Translations under genes and position numbers: made by a program
Shown: positions 1 to 7,688 of the stretch, piece by piece
Layout: the number at the start of each line of letters is the position of its first letter
How positions within the stretch are numbered: the stretch's first letter is position 1
The notes under the pieces: model-generated
Told to the model about the DNA's origin: nothing
Databases searched by the model: none
The model's input: the letters and a program-made list of their open reading frames with translations, nothing else
Assembly: GCA_007130555.1 (NCBI GenBank)
Contig: SLSH01000026.1
Span: 1 to 18,282, forward strand
DNA from: Bacteroidales bacterium
Lineage (GTDB): Bacteria > Bacteroidota > Bacteroidia > Bacteroidales > ML635J-15
Direction of reading: 5' to 3'
Length of the DNA: 18,282 bases

Positions 1-401
1 ATAAATTTTGTGGGTTGAAAAAAATTAGATATTTTATAAATTGATTTAACATAACAAATCAAAAATGAAAATAAATTATCAAAGTTTTTGATGTAAAAAT
101 AAAAATTCCCAGCTTAGTTTATCAAAATTTAATGTTTTTATCTCTTTTTGAATTCAGTCACGGTTAGATTTTTTAATCATTTAATATTCAATATGTTAAC
201 AAATTGTATGCAGTTTGTAAACAAAATGTAAGCAATTGAGTTTACAGTTTACAAAATTAGAATTAAGAATGATTGAACGGTTTGGCGGCTTTGTTTCAGT
301 GGCGGATTTTCAACCGCAAATGTATCAAACCGCTGACAAAGTTATAAAAAACTTTTTAGTTTTTACTACTTTGCCAGCCCGCAATTGTGCAAAGCCTTGC
401 T
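1..401. other. Gene-free left flank with several inverted repeats
   Basis: I see no credible gene on either strand. The short plus-strand frame opening at 236 has no recognisable protein features and runs into the 3' end of the endonuclease gene. The first 230 bases are plain AT-rich DNA. From about 211 to 400 the sequence is richer in G+C and in imperfect inverted repeats: TTTGTAAAC (214-222) with GTTTACAAA (247-255), a CTTTGT..CAG..CGG block starting at 289 with CCGCTGACAAAG (330-341), and a 7-bp stem at 347-364. This could be a structured 3' flank of the restriction-modification cassette or the remains of a mobile element. It cannot be assigned from sequence alone. Confidence 0.5.
346..364 (-). 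terminator. Weak candidate terminator of the restriction-modification operon
   Basis: On the minus strand the sequence AAAAACT, a 4-nt AAAA loop and AGTTTTT form a perfect 7-bp stem followed by further T. It lies about 60 nt past the endonuclease stop codon. The stem has only one G-C pair, so it would be a poor terminator. The orientation and position suit the operon, but this is a guess. Confidence 0.25.
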
Positions 402-417
402 GTTACCGTTTTGTGCT
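402..417. repeat. Left inverted repeat bounding the restriction-modification cassette
   Basis: GTTACCGTTTTGTGCT lies 5 nt beyond the endonuclease stop codon. Its first nine bases are the exact reverse complement of AACGGTAAC at 2456-2464, and the adjoining AGCA-like bases also correspond across a 1-nt length difference. The two copies enclose only the two restriction-modification genes and their promoter. Confidence 0.55.
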
Positions 418-422
418 TTCTC

Positions 423-1196
423 TTAATTTGGTCTGTTGAATATTCCATTTGATTTAATACTGTCAATAAGAGCCTGAATTTCCAATGGTTTACTCCAATT
501 TTTATGTATCATTCGATGACAATTTGAACATACAGGAGTCAAGTTTTGTATAGCAATCTTTAAAGTATTTTCAAGGTCTTCGTCTTCGTATTTAAATATG
601 GGCTTGGTATGATGAATTTCAATAAACCCTTTCCCAATCTGCTCTCCATAAAAGTCGTGGAAGTTAAAATTGCAACAATTACAATAAATTTTTTCATTCT
701 TTGTATAATATGCTATTGCATAATTTCTTAAAGTACTTGAACGTTCGTAAACAGCAACTTCAGTAAGTTTTTTCGTACCTTCTTGAATAATTATATTCTC
801 ATCAAAAGTTTCAATCTTTTTCTTATTTTGGTTTTTTTCAACTTTTTTTAAATTTTCTGTCAAGTCTGTATATGAAAAATCATTGATTAACAAATATTTT
901 AAAATATCTTGATTGTTTTTCAAATGAGCTTTGCCATCTTTTGTAATTCCAACTTGCCCAGCATCATATTCAGCATAGCCATACCTCTCAAACGTCCTGT
1001 GTGCAATTAAGTTCCTAACTTTTTGAGAAAATTTATCGTCATTTCTTCCTGCTAAAATCTTTAAATCTTCACCTGTTGGCTTCATTATATCACGAAGTTT
1101 TTGTATTAATTCACTTGTAGAAATAATTCCTTTATTTAAACTCATCAAATATAATGAGGGAAGTATCAATTCTGTTTCTGTAATTCTCTTTGCCAT
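423..1196 (-). CDS. HNH-family type II restriction endonuclease (predicted)
   Basis: Predicted DNA-cleaving partner of the adjacent methyltransferase, 257 aa. The C-terminal part is a zinc-braced HNH (beta-beta-alpha metal) nuclease of the COG3183 type. It has a first cysteine pair C172/C175, then EIHHTKP with H195/H196, then NLTPVCSNCHRMIH with N218, C223, C226, H227 and H231. All metal and catalytic positions look intact. Residues 1-110 resemble a winged-helix or Mrr-N-like DNA-binding part, including a FSQKVRNLIAHRTF stretch that I associate with restriction enzymes. A lysine- and asparagine-rich linker follows at about 115-130. The ATG is 2 nt after the methyltransferase stop, so translation is probably coupled and the nuclease is made after the protective methylase. 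Recognition site unknown. It could instead be a methyl-directed or stand-alone HNH nuclease, but the pairing argues for type II. Confidence 0.8.
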   Translation of the reverse strand: MAKRITETELILPSLYLMSLNKGIISTSELIQKLRDIMKPTGEDLKILAGRNDDKFSQKVRNLIAHRTFERYGYAEYDAGQVGITKDGKAHLKNNQDILKYLLINDFSYTDLTENLKKVEKNQNKKKIETFDENIIIQEGTKKLTEVAVYERSSTLRNYAIAYYTKNEKIYCNCCNFNFHDFYGEQIGKGFIEIHHTKPIFKYEDEDLENTLKIAIQNLTPVCSNCHRMIHKNWSKPLEIQALIDSIKSNGIFNRPN

Positions 1197-1198
1197 GT

Positions 1199-2398
1199 TT
1201 AATAATTTGTAATTAATAAGTGCTCTACGTTTTTATCGTTTCTATTCATAAAACTTACAAGATATTTTTTGTCGAAAGATTGGATATTTAATCCTTTGTT
1301 TTTATACAAGTCAAAAATGAAATCAGTATTTTTTATTATCATCATCCATTTGCCGTTACATCTGTTTATTAAATAATTTGCCAACCTTTTTTGGTCGTTT
1401 TTAGTAAACTCATTTTTGGCGTATGTACTAAATTCACTATCGTAGGGTGGGTCTAAAAAAACAAAGTCATTTGATTCTGGAATATACTGTTTAAAAAAAT
1501 CTTCAAAATCTAAATTTTCTATTATAGTACTGTCTAGTAATGACTTGAGTTCTTTTGTTCTTAAATAATCAACTTTTTTAGAAAAGTTTTTGCTATTGTA
1601 TGCAATTCCACCATAAGGAACATTGAAATCACCATTTGAATTATAACGAAACATACCACTATAAGTAAAATTCCTAATAAATAAAAAAATTGCTGATTTA
1701 AAAGCACTATTAATTTTATATTTTTTTGTATTGTTGTAAATATGGCGGAAGTGCATATAAAATGCACTTTTAAGTGCTGTTTCGATATTGTCTAAAATGT
1801 CATTGTCAGGCAAAAGATATTTTTCTCTTTCAAGTTGTTTCATTCGTTTTATTTTTCGAATGAGATTTATTTTTATTTCTTTTATAAAATTCTCAATATT
1901 AAAGTTAAAAATTGCAGAAAACATTCCATTAAACTCTTCTGCATGTTTTAATATAAACTCAAATAAAATATCTTTAAGTTTTGTTTCTTCAATTATGTCT
2001 TTTGAATATTTTTTGTATGTGTCAATGAAAAAAATGTCATTTTTCTTTGTAACTAAAGACAACAAATCCCAATTATGTATTATTTCATCAAGTGCTTTAA
2101 AAAACAACGTCCTGTCCCCATTAATTATGCTGCGGAATAAAGAAATGAGTTCTTCTGATTTGTCATTTATAAAATATTTGTCAGCTTGTAATGCTGTGTA
2201 AACTGCTCCACCACCAACAAATGGTTCATAATAATTATTGAACTTTTCTGGCAGATTGGGTATAATATATTTTAATTCTTGTTCTTTGCCACCAGCCCAT
2301 TTGAGAATCGGGTATAGTTTTCTTGCTTCAACATAATTTCCAATACCAAGCCCAATTTGGTTATATGTTTCAATAGGTTCTTCTACAATATTTTTCAT
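1199..2398 (-). CDS. D12-class (Dam-like) DNA adenine-N6 methyltransferase
   Basis: Transfers a methyl group from S-adenosylmethionine to adenine N6 in a specific DNA site, protecting host DNA from the endonuclease encoded next to it. The 399-aa protein shows the D12 (alpha-type) motif order: KWAGGK at 33-38, the AdoMet-binding EPFVGGGAV at 58-66, a MFRYNSNGDFNVPYGG segment at about 249-264, the catalytic DPPY at 316-319, and a C-terminal VEHLLITN typical of the family. It is longer than E. coli Dam (278 aa). The extra length is mainly a lysine- and isoleucine-rich insert between about 100 and 235, the expected place for a target-recognition or accessory domain. GATC is a possible target but cannot be read from sequence. 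It is first in the operon. A perfect TAnnTTTG box ends 4 nt upstream of the ATG, so the message may be leaderless. Confidence 0.9.
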   Translation of the reverse strand: MKNIVEEPIETYNQIGLGIGNYVEARKLYPILKWAGGKEQELKYIIPNLPEKFNNYYEPFVGGGAVYTALQADKYFINDKSEELISLFRSIINGDRTLFFKALDEIIHNWDLLSLVTKKNDIFFIDTYKKYSKDIIEETKLKDILFEFILKHAEEFNGMFSAIFNFNIENFIKEIKINLIRKIKRMKQLEREKYLLPDNDILDNIETALKSAFYMHFRHIYNNTKKYKINSAFKSAIFLFIRNFTYSGMFRYNSNGDFNVPYGGIAYNSKNFSKKVDYLRTKELKSLLDSTIIENLDFEDFFKQYIPESNDFVFLDPPYDSEFSTYAKNEFTKNDQKRLANYLINRCNGKWMMIIKNTDFIFDLYKNKGLNIQSFDKKYLVSFMNRNDKNVEHLLITNY

Positions 2399-2402
2399 AC
2401 TA

Positions 2403-2438
2403 CAAATTTAATCATTTTTCCAATATTCTATTCAACAA
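2403..2438 (-). promoter_or_regulatory. Bacteroidota-type promoter of the restriction-modification operon
   Basis: On the minus strand TAAATTTG (2403-2410) matches the TAnnTTTG -7 box exactly. A TTG (2433-2435) sits 22 nt upstream of it, with another TTG at 2436-2438, within the usual range for the -33 element. The predicted start of transcription falls on or within a few bases of the methyltransferase ATG. The promoter lies inside the inverted-repeat boundary, so the cassette carries its own promoter. Confidence 0.55.
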
Positions 2439-2449
2439 CGATTTTTTTT

Positions 2450-2464
2450 AGCATGAACGGTAAC
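2450..2464. repeat. Right inverted repeat bounding the restriction-modification cassette
   Basis: AGCATGAACGGTAAC is the partner of the copy at 402-417: nine bases match exactly as an inverted repeat and the outer AGCA/TGCT bases also correspond. It lies about 50 bp upstream of the methyltransferase start. No obvious short target-site duplication was found next to the repeats by eye. Confidence 0.55.
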
Positions 2465-2630
2465 TTATAAATCAAAAAATTACTCAAATTCAATTATCAT
2501 TCGTAAATATTGTATGCTTATGCCCTCAAAAATAATATATTTATTTAATAAGATAAATTAATTTTGTATTAATTTAGAATTGTAACAATTTTTACTTAAG
2601 TTGAAAAATGATAAAAATGCTTTTAATTGA

Positions 2631-2867
2631 TTATTTTAAATAATTACTTAGTTGAATACAAAAGTATTTATCTAATAAAACCGGTAAGCTACAATGTTCA
2701 ATATTTAGTAATTCGCATATTTCAGGTATTTTTTTGAATAGCTTTGAATCATTATCAGTTTTTGTTTCTTCTGTAACTAAAATAGTTTTCTCAATATTTA
2801 GCAAGTCTTTACTTGATAAACAAAACAATATAAGTTTTGCGTCAGCTGTTTTATTATTCTGATTAAA
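2631..2867 (-). pseudogene. C-terminal remnant of a PIN-like (DUF4411-type) protein
   Basis: A minus-strand frame, open from just inside a TGA at 2868-2870 to a TAA at 2631-2633, reads ...TADAKLI..., then EKTILVTEETKTD, then KKIPEICELLNIEHCSLPVLL. The pattern is an alanine-aspartate motif, a hydrophobic strand ending V-T-E-E, then K-I-P-x-I-C with a leucine-rich tail. It resembles the C-terminal half of DUF4411/PIN-fold proteins, which are often toxin-antitoxin components. The N-terminal half with the first catalytic aspartate is missing, no good start codon exists (only a TTG at 2826-2828), and there is no neighbouring antitoxin. I read it as a decayed fragment. The match is from memory of the family pattern and is not certain. 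Confidence 0.4.
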
Positions 2868-2880
2868 TCATATTTAAAAA

Positions 2881-2911
2881 CTCCTGAATTTAAAATTTCA
2901 GGAGTTTTTTT
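2881..2911. terminator. Strong intrinsic terminator, potentially bidirectional
   Basis: CTCCTGAA (2881-2888), an 8-nt loop and TTCAGGAG (2897-2904) form a perfect 8-bp stem followed by seven T. It is preceded by five A, so it could work in both directions. It lies 69 bp upstream of serS. No intact plus-strand gene ends before it, and the nearest minus-strand reading frame begins beyond it, so its original gene appears to be gone. Confidence 0.75.
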
Positions 2912-2979
2912 ATTAAACGGATATGAATTTATTAAAAGCATTTTTGTAATTTAGCAGGATTAAATAAATTAAAAGATAT

Positions 2980-4257
2980 ATGTTAAGCATAAAATTAATA
3001 AGAGAAGAAAAGGATAGAATAATAAAACAGCTGAAAGTCAGGAATTTTGAAGCGGATAAAATCCTGAATTCTATTCTTAAATATGATAACAGCCGTAGAA
3101 CAATCCAGTTAGAGAAAGACGATGCACAAGCAAAGTTAAATGAATTATCAAAAAATATCGGCAAACTTTTTTCTCAGGGTTTACATGACAAAGCGGAAGT
3201 TCTTAAAAAAGAAACTGCCGATTTAAAAGAGAAAATAAAAAACTTAGAGTTGGATTTTTCTGCGATGGAATCAAAAATTACGGAATTATTAATTACAGTT
3301 CCTAATATTCCGCATGAATCCGTTCCTCCCGGCAAAGGAGAATCCGGCAATATAATTGTAAAAGAAGGAGGCAAAACACCTGTATTATCAGATGCAAAAG
3401 CACATTGGGACTTAATAAAAACATATAATATTATTGATTTTGAGTTGGGAAATAAAATAACAGGAGCAGGATTTCCATTATACATAAACAAAGGAGCAAA
3501 ATTACAAAGAGCTTTAATAAACTTTTTTCTTGATGAAGGCGAAAAAGCCGGATATTCCGAGATTCTGCCTCCCGTCCTGGTTAATGAAGCCAGTGCTTTC
3601 GCGACAGGACAACTTCCCGACAAAGAAGGACAAATGTATGGTATAAAACAAGACAATTTATATCTGATACCTACGGCAGAAGTTCCTGTTACTAATATTT
3701 ATAGAGATGTTGTACTTAATGAGGACGATTTACCTGTAAAAAACATGGCATATTCTGCATGTTTCCGCCGTGAAGCAGGCTCATGGGGAGCTGATGTAAG
3801 AGGACTTAATCGTCTGCATCAGTTTGATAAAGTTGAAATTGTACAAATACAAAAACCGGAAAACTCTTATAAAGCTCTGGAAGAAATGATAAAACATGTG
3901 GAAAATTTAATAATAAAACTTAAACTTCCATACAGAATACTTAAACTTTGCGGAGGAGACATGGGTTTTACCTCTGCACTTACGTATGATTTTGAAGTTT
4001 TTTCCGCTGCACAAAAAAAATGGTTAGAAGTCAGTTCTGTATCAAATTTCGAAGATTTTCAAACAAACAGATTAAAACTCAGATATAAATCTTTAAAAAA
4101 TAAAAAAAATATTCTTGCCCATAGCCTGAACGGAAGTGCCCTTGCCCTCCCAAGAATAATGGCTGCTATATTGGAGAATTATCAAACTAAAGAAGGAATA
4201 GTTATTCCGGAAATATTAAGGAAATACACACAATTTGATATAATAAGCAATGATTAA
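2980..4257 (+). CDS. serS: Seryl-tRNA synthetase
   Basis: Class II aminoacyl-tRNA synthetase that charges tRNA-Ser with serine in the cytoplasm; it also charges tRNA-Sec where present. The 425-aa length is normal. Residues 1-105 form the N-terminal helical hairpin that grips the tRNA long arm, with heptad-like K/E/L-rich helices. The catalytic core shows TAE (232-234) for serine binding, motif 2 FRREAGSWGADVRGLNRLHQ (262-281, continuing FDKVE to 286) and motif 3 around NGSALALPRIMAAILEN (384-400). The ATG at 2980 gives the canonical MLSIKLIREE start. One small oddity: the segment usually reading SSCSNFxDFQxRR is VSSVSNFEDFQTNR here (about 351-364), with Val for the usual Cys and Asn for the first Arg. 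These are not core catalytic residues, so activity is expected. It may lead the plus-strand run up to ruvC. Confidence 0.97.
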   Translation: MLSIKLIREEKDRIIKQLKVRNFEADKILNSILKYDNSRRTIQLEKDDAQAKLNELSKNIGKLFSQGLHDKAEVLKKETADLKEKIKNLELDFSAMESKITELLITVPNIPHESVPPGKGESGNIIVKEGGKTPVLSDAKAHWDLIKTYNIIDFELGNKITGAGFPLYINKGAKLQRALINFFLDEGEKAGYSEILPPVLVNEASAFATGQLPDKEGQMYGIKQDNLYLIPTAEVPVTNIYRDVVLNEDDLPVKNMAYSACFRREAGSWGADVRGLNRLHQFDKVEIVQIQKPENSYKALEEMIKHVENLIIKLKLPYRILKLCGGDMGFTSALTYDFEVFSAAQKKWLEVSSVSNFEDFQTNRLKLRYKSLKNKKNILAHSLNGSALALPRIMAAILENYQTKEGIVIPEILRKYTQFDIISND

Positions 4258-4309
4258 ATCTGTTTATAATTTAAGTAATGTTTTTATAAATCTAATAAAT
4301 TTTAAAATT

Positions 4310-4861
4310 ATGCAAAAAATTATTATTATTTTACTTCTAATTCCGGTATTATCATTAATTTCATGTAAAACCGAATATCAAAAACAAGCTCTAATTCAAA
4401 TTGATGAAATGTTAATTAATATAGAAAAATTAGAAGCGGAATTAAACAAGGAGAAAGTTTTAAATTATCAACGGTTATATGATACAATAAAAAAATACAA
4501 TAATTTCTTTTTGTTTTTACCGGAGGATTTTGATAATACTGAAAAAAATCTTGAAATTGCATACCATTACGGAGAGGCTGAAAAGACTTTTAAAAAACTT
4601 TATTCTCATTATCTCGCACCTTACAGACAGAATTTAATTTTATGTAAAAATCAACTTGAAGCTCTAAAAGAAGATGTAAATAACCGTTTTTTTAGGGACG
4701 AAGAGATAAAACAATATTTGCATAGCGAAGATTCAGCATTAAATTCATTAGAAGTTATGATTTACGGCAAACTTGAATATGCAAAAGAAAACTACGAAAA
4801 ATATCAAATATATCATCCAAAAGTTAAGGAGTTAGTCAAAGAATATGATTTTGAATTATAA
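4310..4861 (+). CDS. Small coiled-coil lipoprotein, function unknown
   Basis: A 183-aa predicted lipoprotein. I chose the ATG at 4310 because it opens a clean signal peptide, MQKIIIILLLIPVLSLISCK, with lipobox LISC and lipidated Cys19. The frame extends 20 codons upstream and overlaps the serS end, but that part would bury the signal peptide. The mature part is charged and helical with heptad-like runs (about 30-55 and 100-150) and no cysteines or catalytic motif I recognise. The protein probably sits at the membrane facing the periplasm. The next gene, an exported TPR protein, overlaps it by 17 bp, so the two are likely co-translated and may form a complex. I know no named family for it. Confidence 0.75.
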   Translation: MQKIIIILLLIPVLSLISCKTEYQKQALIQIDEMLINIEKLEAELNKEKVLNYQRLYDTIKKYNNFFLFLPEDFDNTEKNLEIAYHYGEAEKTFKKLYSHYLAPYRQNLILCKNQLEALKEDVNNRFFRDEEIKQYLHSEDSALNSLEVMIYGKLEYAKENYEKYQIYHPKVKELVKEYDFEL

Positions 4862-6686
4862 TAAATACAAATCATTTTTATTACATTTATTATTAACGGT
4901 AGGAATTATTTTTGCTTTTAATTTATCTGTAATTGCTCAACAATCCGACAATCAGTTAGCTTTAAGATATTATCAAAACAAAGAATTTGATAAAGCAGCC
5001 GAAATTTACGAAAAACTTTATAACGAAACGGGGTTTAAAAATCACAGAGACTATTACCTTCGTTGTCTTAATGAAATGAGAGATTTTGAAACAGCAGAAA
5101 AATTTCTAAAAAATGAATTAAGAAGAAATCGAAATGATTTGTATTTATTGGTAGATATGGGAATGGTTTATCTTAGTACCGGGCGGGTAAAAGAATCGGA
5201 AGAAAAATTTAACAGAGCAATTGAAATTGCGTCCTCATCTCGTAATAATATAATCGCTGTTGCAAATTCATTTCAAAGATATAGAAATTATAACTGGGCA
5301 GAAAAAGTTTACATCGAAGGTCGCCGTAAAACCGGAGAAAGTTTTGATTATGAACTCGGGAATATTTATTTCATGCAAAGAAATTACGAAAAAATGATTA
5401 AATCTTATGTTAATCATTTAAAATCATCTCCGCAAAGATTAAATATTGTTCAATCTCGATTGCAACATATAATATCACGAGAAATTGACGAAAATTTTGA
5501 TGCAGTAATTGAAAGAGTTTTGCTGGAAGAAATACAAAAAAATCCTCAGATTTCGGTTTTAACTGAATTATTAATCTGGCAATTTATTCAAACGGGAAAA
5601 TTTGATGTTGCCCTTAATCAGTTAATTGCTATTGACCGAAGAGGTAAATCAGACGGAAGTGGCGTATATGAATTTGGCGAAATATTAACTAATAATGCGG
5701 AGTATGATTTAGCAATTAATGCATATCAATATCTTCTTGATAAAGGTGAAAAACATCCAATTTATCCGTTTGCCTATGTAAATTATTTAAATACACTTTT
5801 TTTAAAAAACACCAAAGTTCTTGAGCCTGATATAAATGAACTTAAAAAACTTGAAGATATGCTTAAAGAAGCTTTGTCAATAGTTAGCAGACGTGAATCG
5901 TTTTCCGTTATATATGCATTGGCTCAGGTAAAAGCTTTTTATCTGGAAAAATATGATGAAGCAATAGATATTTTATTAACCGAAATTGACAATAAAAGAC
6001 TAAATCCGGAAAATGAAAGTATTGCAAAACTACTTTTGGGAGATATTTACATGCTGAATGAAAATCCCTGGGAAGCAACACTAATTTATGCACAGGTAGA
6101 AAAAAGTAATTCCGAAAGCCCTATAGGACACGAAGCCAGATTTAAAAGAGCAAAACTGGCTTATTATACAGGTGAATTTGAGTGGGCTCAGGCTCAACTT
6201 GTCGTATTAAAAGCAAGCACTTCAAAATTAATTGCTAACGATGCGTTAGACCTCTCTGTTTTTATCAGTGATAATTATAATCTGGATACAACTGAAATTC
6301 CTATGAAATTATTCGCGAGAGCAGATTTTTTAATTTTTACAAAGCAATATAACGATGCATTGCTTATTCTTGATTCTATTAGCAACATGTTCCCGACACA
6401 TAAATTAAAAGATAATATACTATATCGCAAAGCAAATATTTACGAACAAACCGATAATTATCATAAAGCTTCCGAATTATATAACGAAGTGGCTACAACT
6501 TTCTACTATGATATTTTAGCAGATAAGGCATTGTACAGATATGCAATATTACAAGAAAAATTAAATCAATATCATAATGCGGAAGACGCTTATTTCAAAT
6601 TAATTTCCGAATACCCTGCAAGTATTTATGCCGTTGAAGCCCGAAGAAATTTAAGAGAATTAAATGCAAAAAACCTGATAAATTAG
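4845..6686 (+). CDS. Exported tetratricopeptide-repeat protein
   Basis: A 613-aa protein with an N-terminal signal sequence (hydrophobic about 10-30, cleavage probably near VIAQQ at 29-33), followed by TPR units along most of its length. The first is clear at about 38-63 (LALRYYQNKEFDKAAEIYEKLY). Others occur around 98-128, at 275-300, through a middle helical block, and near the C-terminus in segments such as YRKANIYEQTDNYHKASELY and YAILQEKLNQYHNAEDAYFKL. TPR arrays are protein-binding scaffolds and nothing suggests enzymatic activity. It is predicted to act in the periplasm or at the outer membrane, perhaps with the lipoprotein whose gene overlaps its start by 17 bp. Its stop is separated from ruvC by a single base. 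The link to RuvC is probably co-transcription only, since RuvC is cytoplasmic. The C-terminal TPRs recall YbgF/BamD-like helical repeats, but this is not firm. Confidence 0.8.
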   Translation: MILNYNKYKSFLLHLLLTVGIIFAFNLSVIAQQSDNQLALRYYQNKEFDKAAEIYEKLYNETGFKNHRDYYLRCLNEMRDFETAEKFLKNELRRNRNDLYLLVDMGMVYLSTGRVKESEEKFNRAIEIASSSRNNIIAVANSFQRYRNYNWAEKVYIEGRRKTGESFDYELGNIYFMQRNYEKMIKSYVNHLKSSPQRLNIVQSRLQHIISREIDENFDAVIERVLLEEIQKNPQISVLTELLIWQFIQTGKFDVALNQLIAIDRRGKSDGSGVYEFGEILTNNAEYDLAINAYQYLLDKGEKHPIYPFAYVNYLNTLFLKNTKVLEPDINELKKLEDMLKEALSIVSRRESFSVIYALAQVKAFYLEKYDEAIDILLTEIDNKRLNPENESIAKLLLGDIYMLNENPWEATLIYAQVEKSNSESPIGHEARFKRAKLAYYTGEFEWAQAQLVVLKASTSKLIANDALDLSVFISDNYNLDTTEIPMKLFARADFLIFTKQYNDALLILDSISNMFPTHKLKDNILYRKANIYEQTDNYHKASELYNEVATTFYYDILADKALYRYAILQEKLNQYHNAEDAYFKLISEYPASIYAVEARRNLRELNAKNLIN

Positions 6687-6687
6687 A

Positions 6688-7260
6688 ATGACAAAAATAA
6701 CTCATAAAGACAGAATTATTCTTGGCATTGATCCGGGTACAAATATTATGGGATATGGTGTTATTCATCAGAAAGAGAAAGAACTTAAATTAGTAACACT
6801 GGGGATTATTGAGATGCAGAAAATCCCGGGACATTTCAATAAGTTAAAACATATCTACGAACGAACCATACAATTAATTGACGGTTATCGTCCCGATGAA
6901 CTTGCAATTGAATCTCCGTTTTACGGTAAAAATGTACAATCTATGTTAAAACTGGGAAGAGCACAGGGGGCGGCAATTGCAGCGGCATTATCAAGAACAA
7001 TTCCGATTTATGAATATGCCCCGAAAAAAATAAAACTTGCAATAACCGGAAATGGAAATGCTTCTAAAGAACAAGTAGCTGCAATGTTACAAAAATTATT
7101 AAAAACAGAATTTATAATAAAAAATCTGGATGCTACAGACGGACTTGCTGCTGCTTTATGTCATTATTATCAAAGAGATTTACCGACAGGAGAAGGGAAA
7201 CACAAATCGTGGAAAGATTACGTAAACAATAAAAACATAGATTATCCGGGAAAACTGTAA
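6688..7260 (+). CDS. ruvC: Crossover junction endodeoxyribonuclease RuvC
   Basis: Holliday-junction resolvase that works as a dimer with RuvAB during recombinational repair. The 190-aa protein has the full catalytic tetrad of the RNase H-like fold: D15 in LGIDPGT, E75 in LAIESPFYG, and D148 and D151 in LDATDGLAAALCH. The stretch KLGRAQGAAIAAA (88-100) and YAPKKIKLAITGNGNASKEQV (110-130) are typical of the family. The ATG at 6688 is 1 nt after the TPR gene stop, so it is translationally coupled to it. It ends 18 bp from the convergent HIT gene with no room for a normal hairpin terminator. Confidence 0.97.
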   Translation: MTKITHKDRIILGIDPGTNIMGYGVIHQKEKELKLVTLGIIEMQKIPGHFNKLKHIYERTIQLIDGYRPDELAIESPFYGKNVQSMLKLGRAQGAAIAAALSRTIPIYEYAPKKIKLAITGNGNASKEQVAAMLQKLLKTEFIIKNLDATDGLAAALCHYYQRDLPTGEGKHKSWKDYVNNKNIDYPGKL

Positions 7261-7278
7261 ATAACCTGTATATTATTA

Positions 7279-7674
7279 TTATTCAATTTGTGAAGATATT
7301 TTTTTTGCAATTTCCTCAAATTCTTCAGAACTTAACTTAATTCTTTTATTTGAGAAACTCATATCGCTTTCTTTATTAATCGGGATAAGATGTATATGAG
7401 TATGGGGCACTTCCAACCCAATAACCGACAGTCCGATTCTGTTACAGTCAACAACTTTTTCTATAGCTGAAGCTACTTTTTTTGCAAAAGGAAGCATTTC
7501 GGATAATAAATTATCTTCATTATCAAATATATAATCAACTTCCTTTTTGGGAATTATCAACGTGTGTCCTATTTGCAAAGCTTGTATATCTAAAATTGCA
7601 ATAAAATTTTTATTTTCTGCTATTTTATAACACGGGATTTCATTATTAATAATTTTTGTAAATATGCTGGGCAT
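7279..7674 (-). CDS. HIT-family nucleotide hydrolase (Hint-like)
   Basis: Histidine-triad protein of 131 aa, expected to hydrolyse nucleoside phosphoramidates or related nucleotide conjugates as a cytoplasmic homodimer. The active-site triad is HTHIHLIP (91-98), with H93 as the expected nucleophile. The N-terminal SIFTKIINNEIPCYKI and GHTLIIPKKE (37-46) match bacterial Hint proteins. It starts 14 nt downstream of greA on the same strand and almost certainly shares its transcript, an arrangement I recall from other Bacteroidota. The exact physiological substrate is unknown for this family. Confidence 0.93.
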   Translation of the reverse strand: MPSIFTKIINNEIPCYKIAENKNFIAILDIQALQIGHTLIIPKKEVDYIFDNEDNLLSEMLPFAKKVASAIEKVVDCNRIGLSVIGLEVPHTHIHLIPINKESDMSFSNKRIKLSSEEFEEIAKKISSQIE

Positions 7675-7688
7675 GTTAAATAATATCT

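Noticed and set aside
370..405. Shared TAACAG and CTGGCAAA words at the left flank (minus strand) and at 13893-13907, suggestive of a common cassette end
   Set aside because: The words are only 6 and 8 bases long and their spacing differs at the two sites, so the resemblance is too weak to claim a shared element.
236..439. 67-codon plus-strand reading frame at the left edge
   Set aside because: It shows no recognisable domain, runs through repeat-rich DNA and overlaps the 3' end of the well-supported endonuclease gene on the other strand. It looks like a chance frame.
4250..4309. Longer start for the lipoprotein gene, overlapping serS
   Set aside because: The extra 20 residues would place a non-signal-like segment before a textbook lipoprotein signal peptide that begins at the internal ATG (4310).
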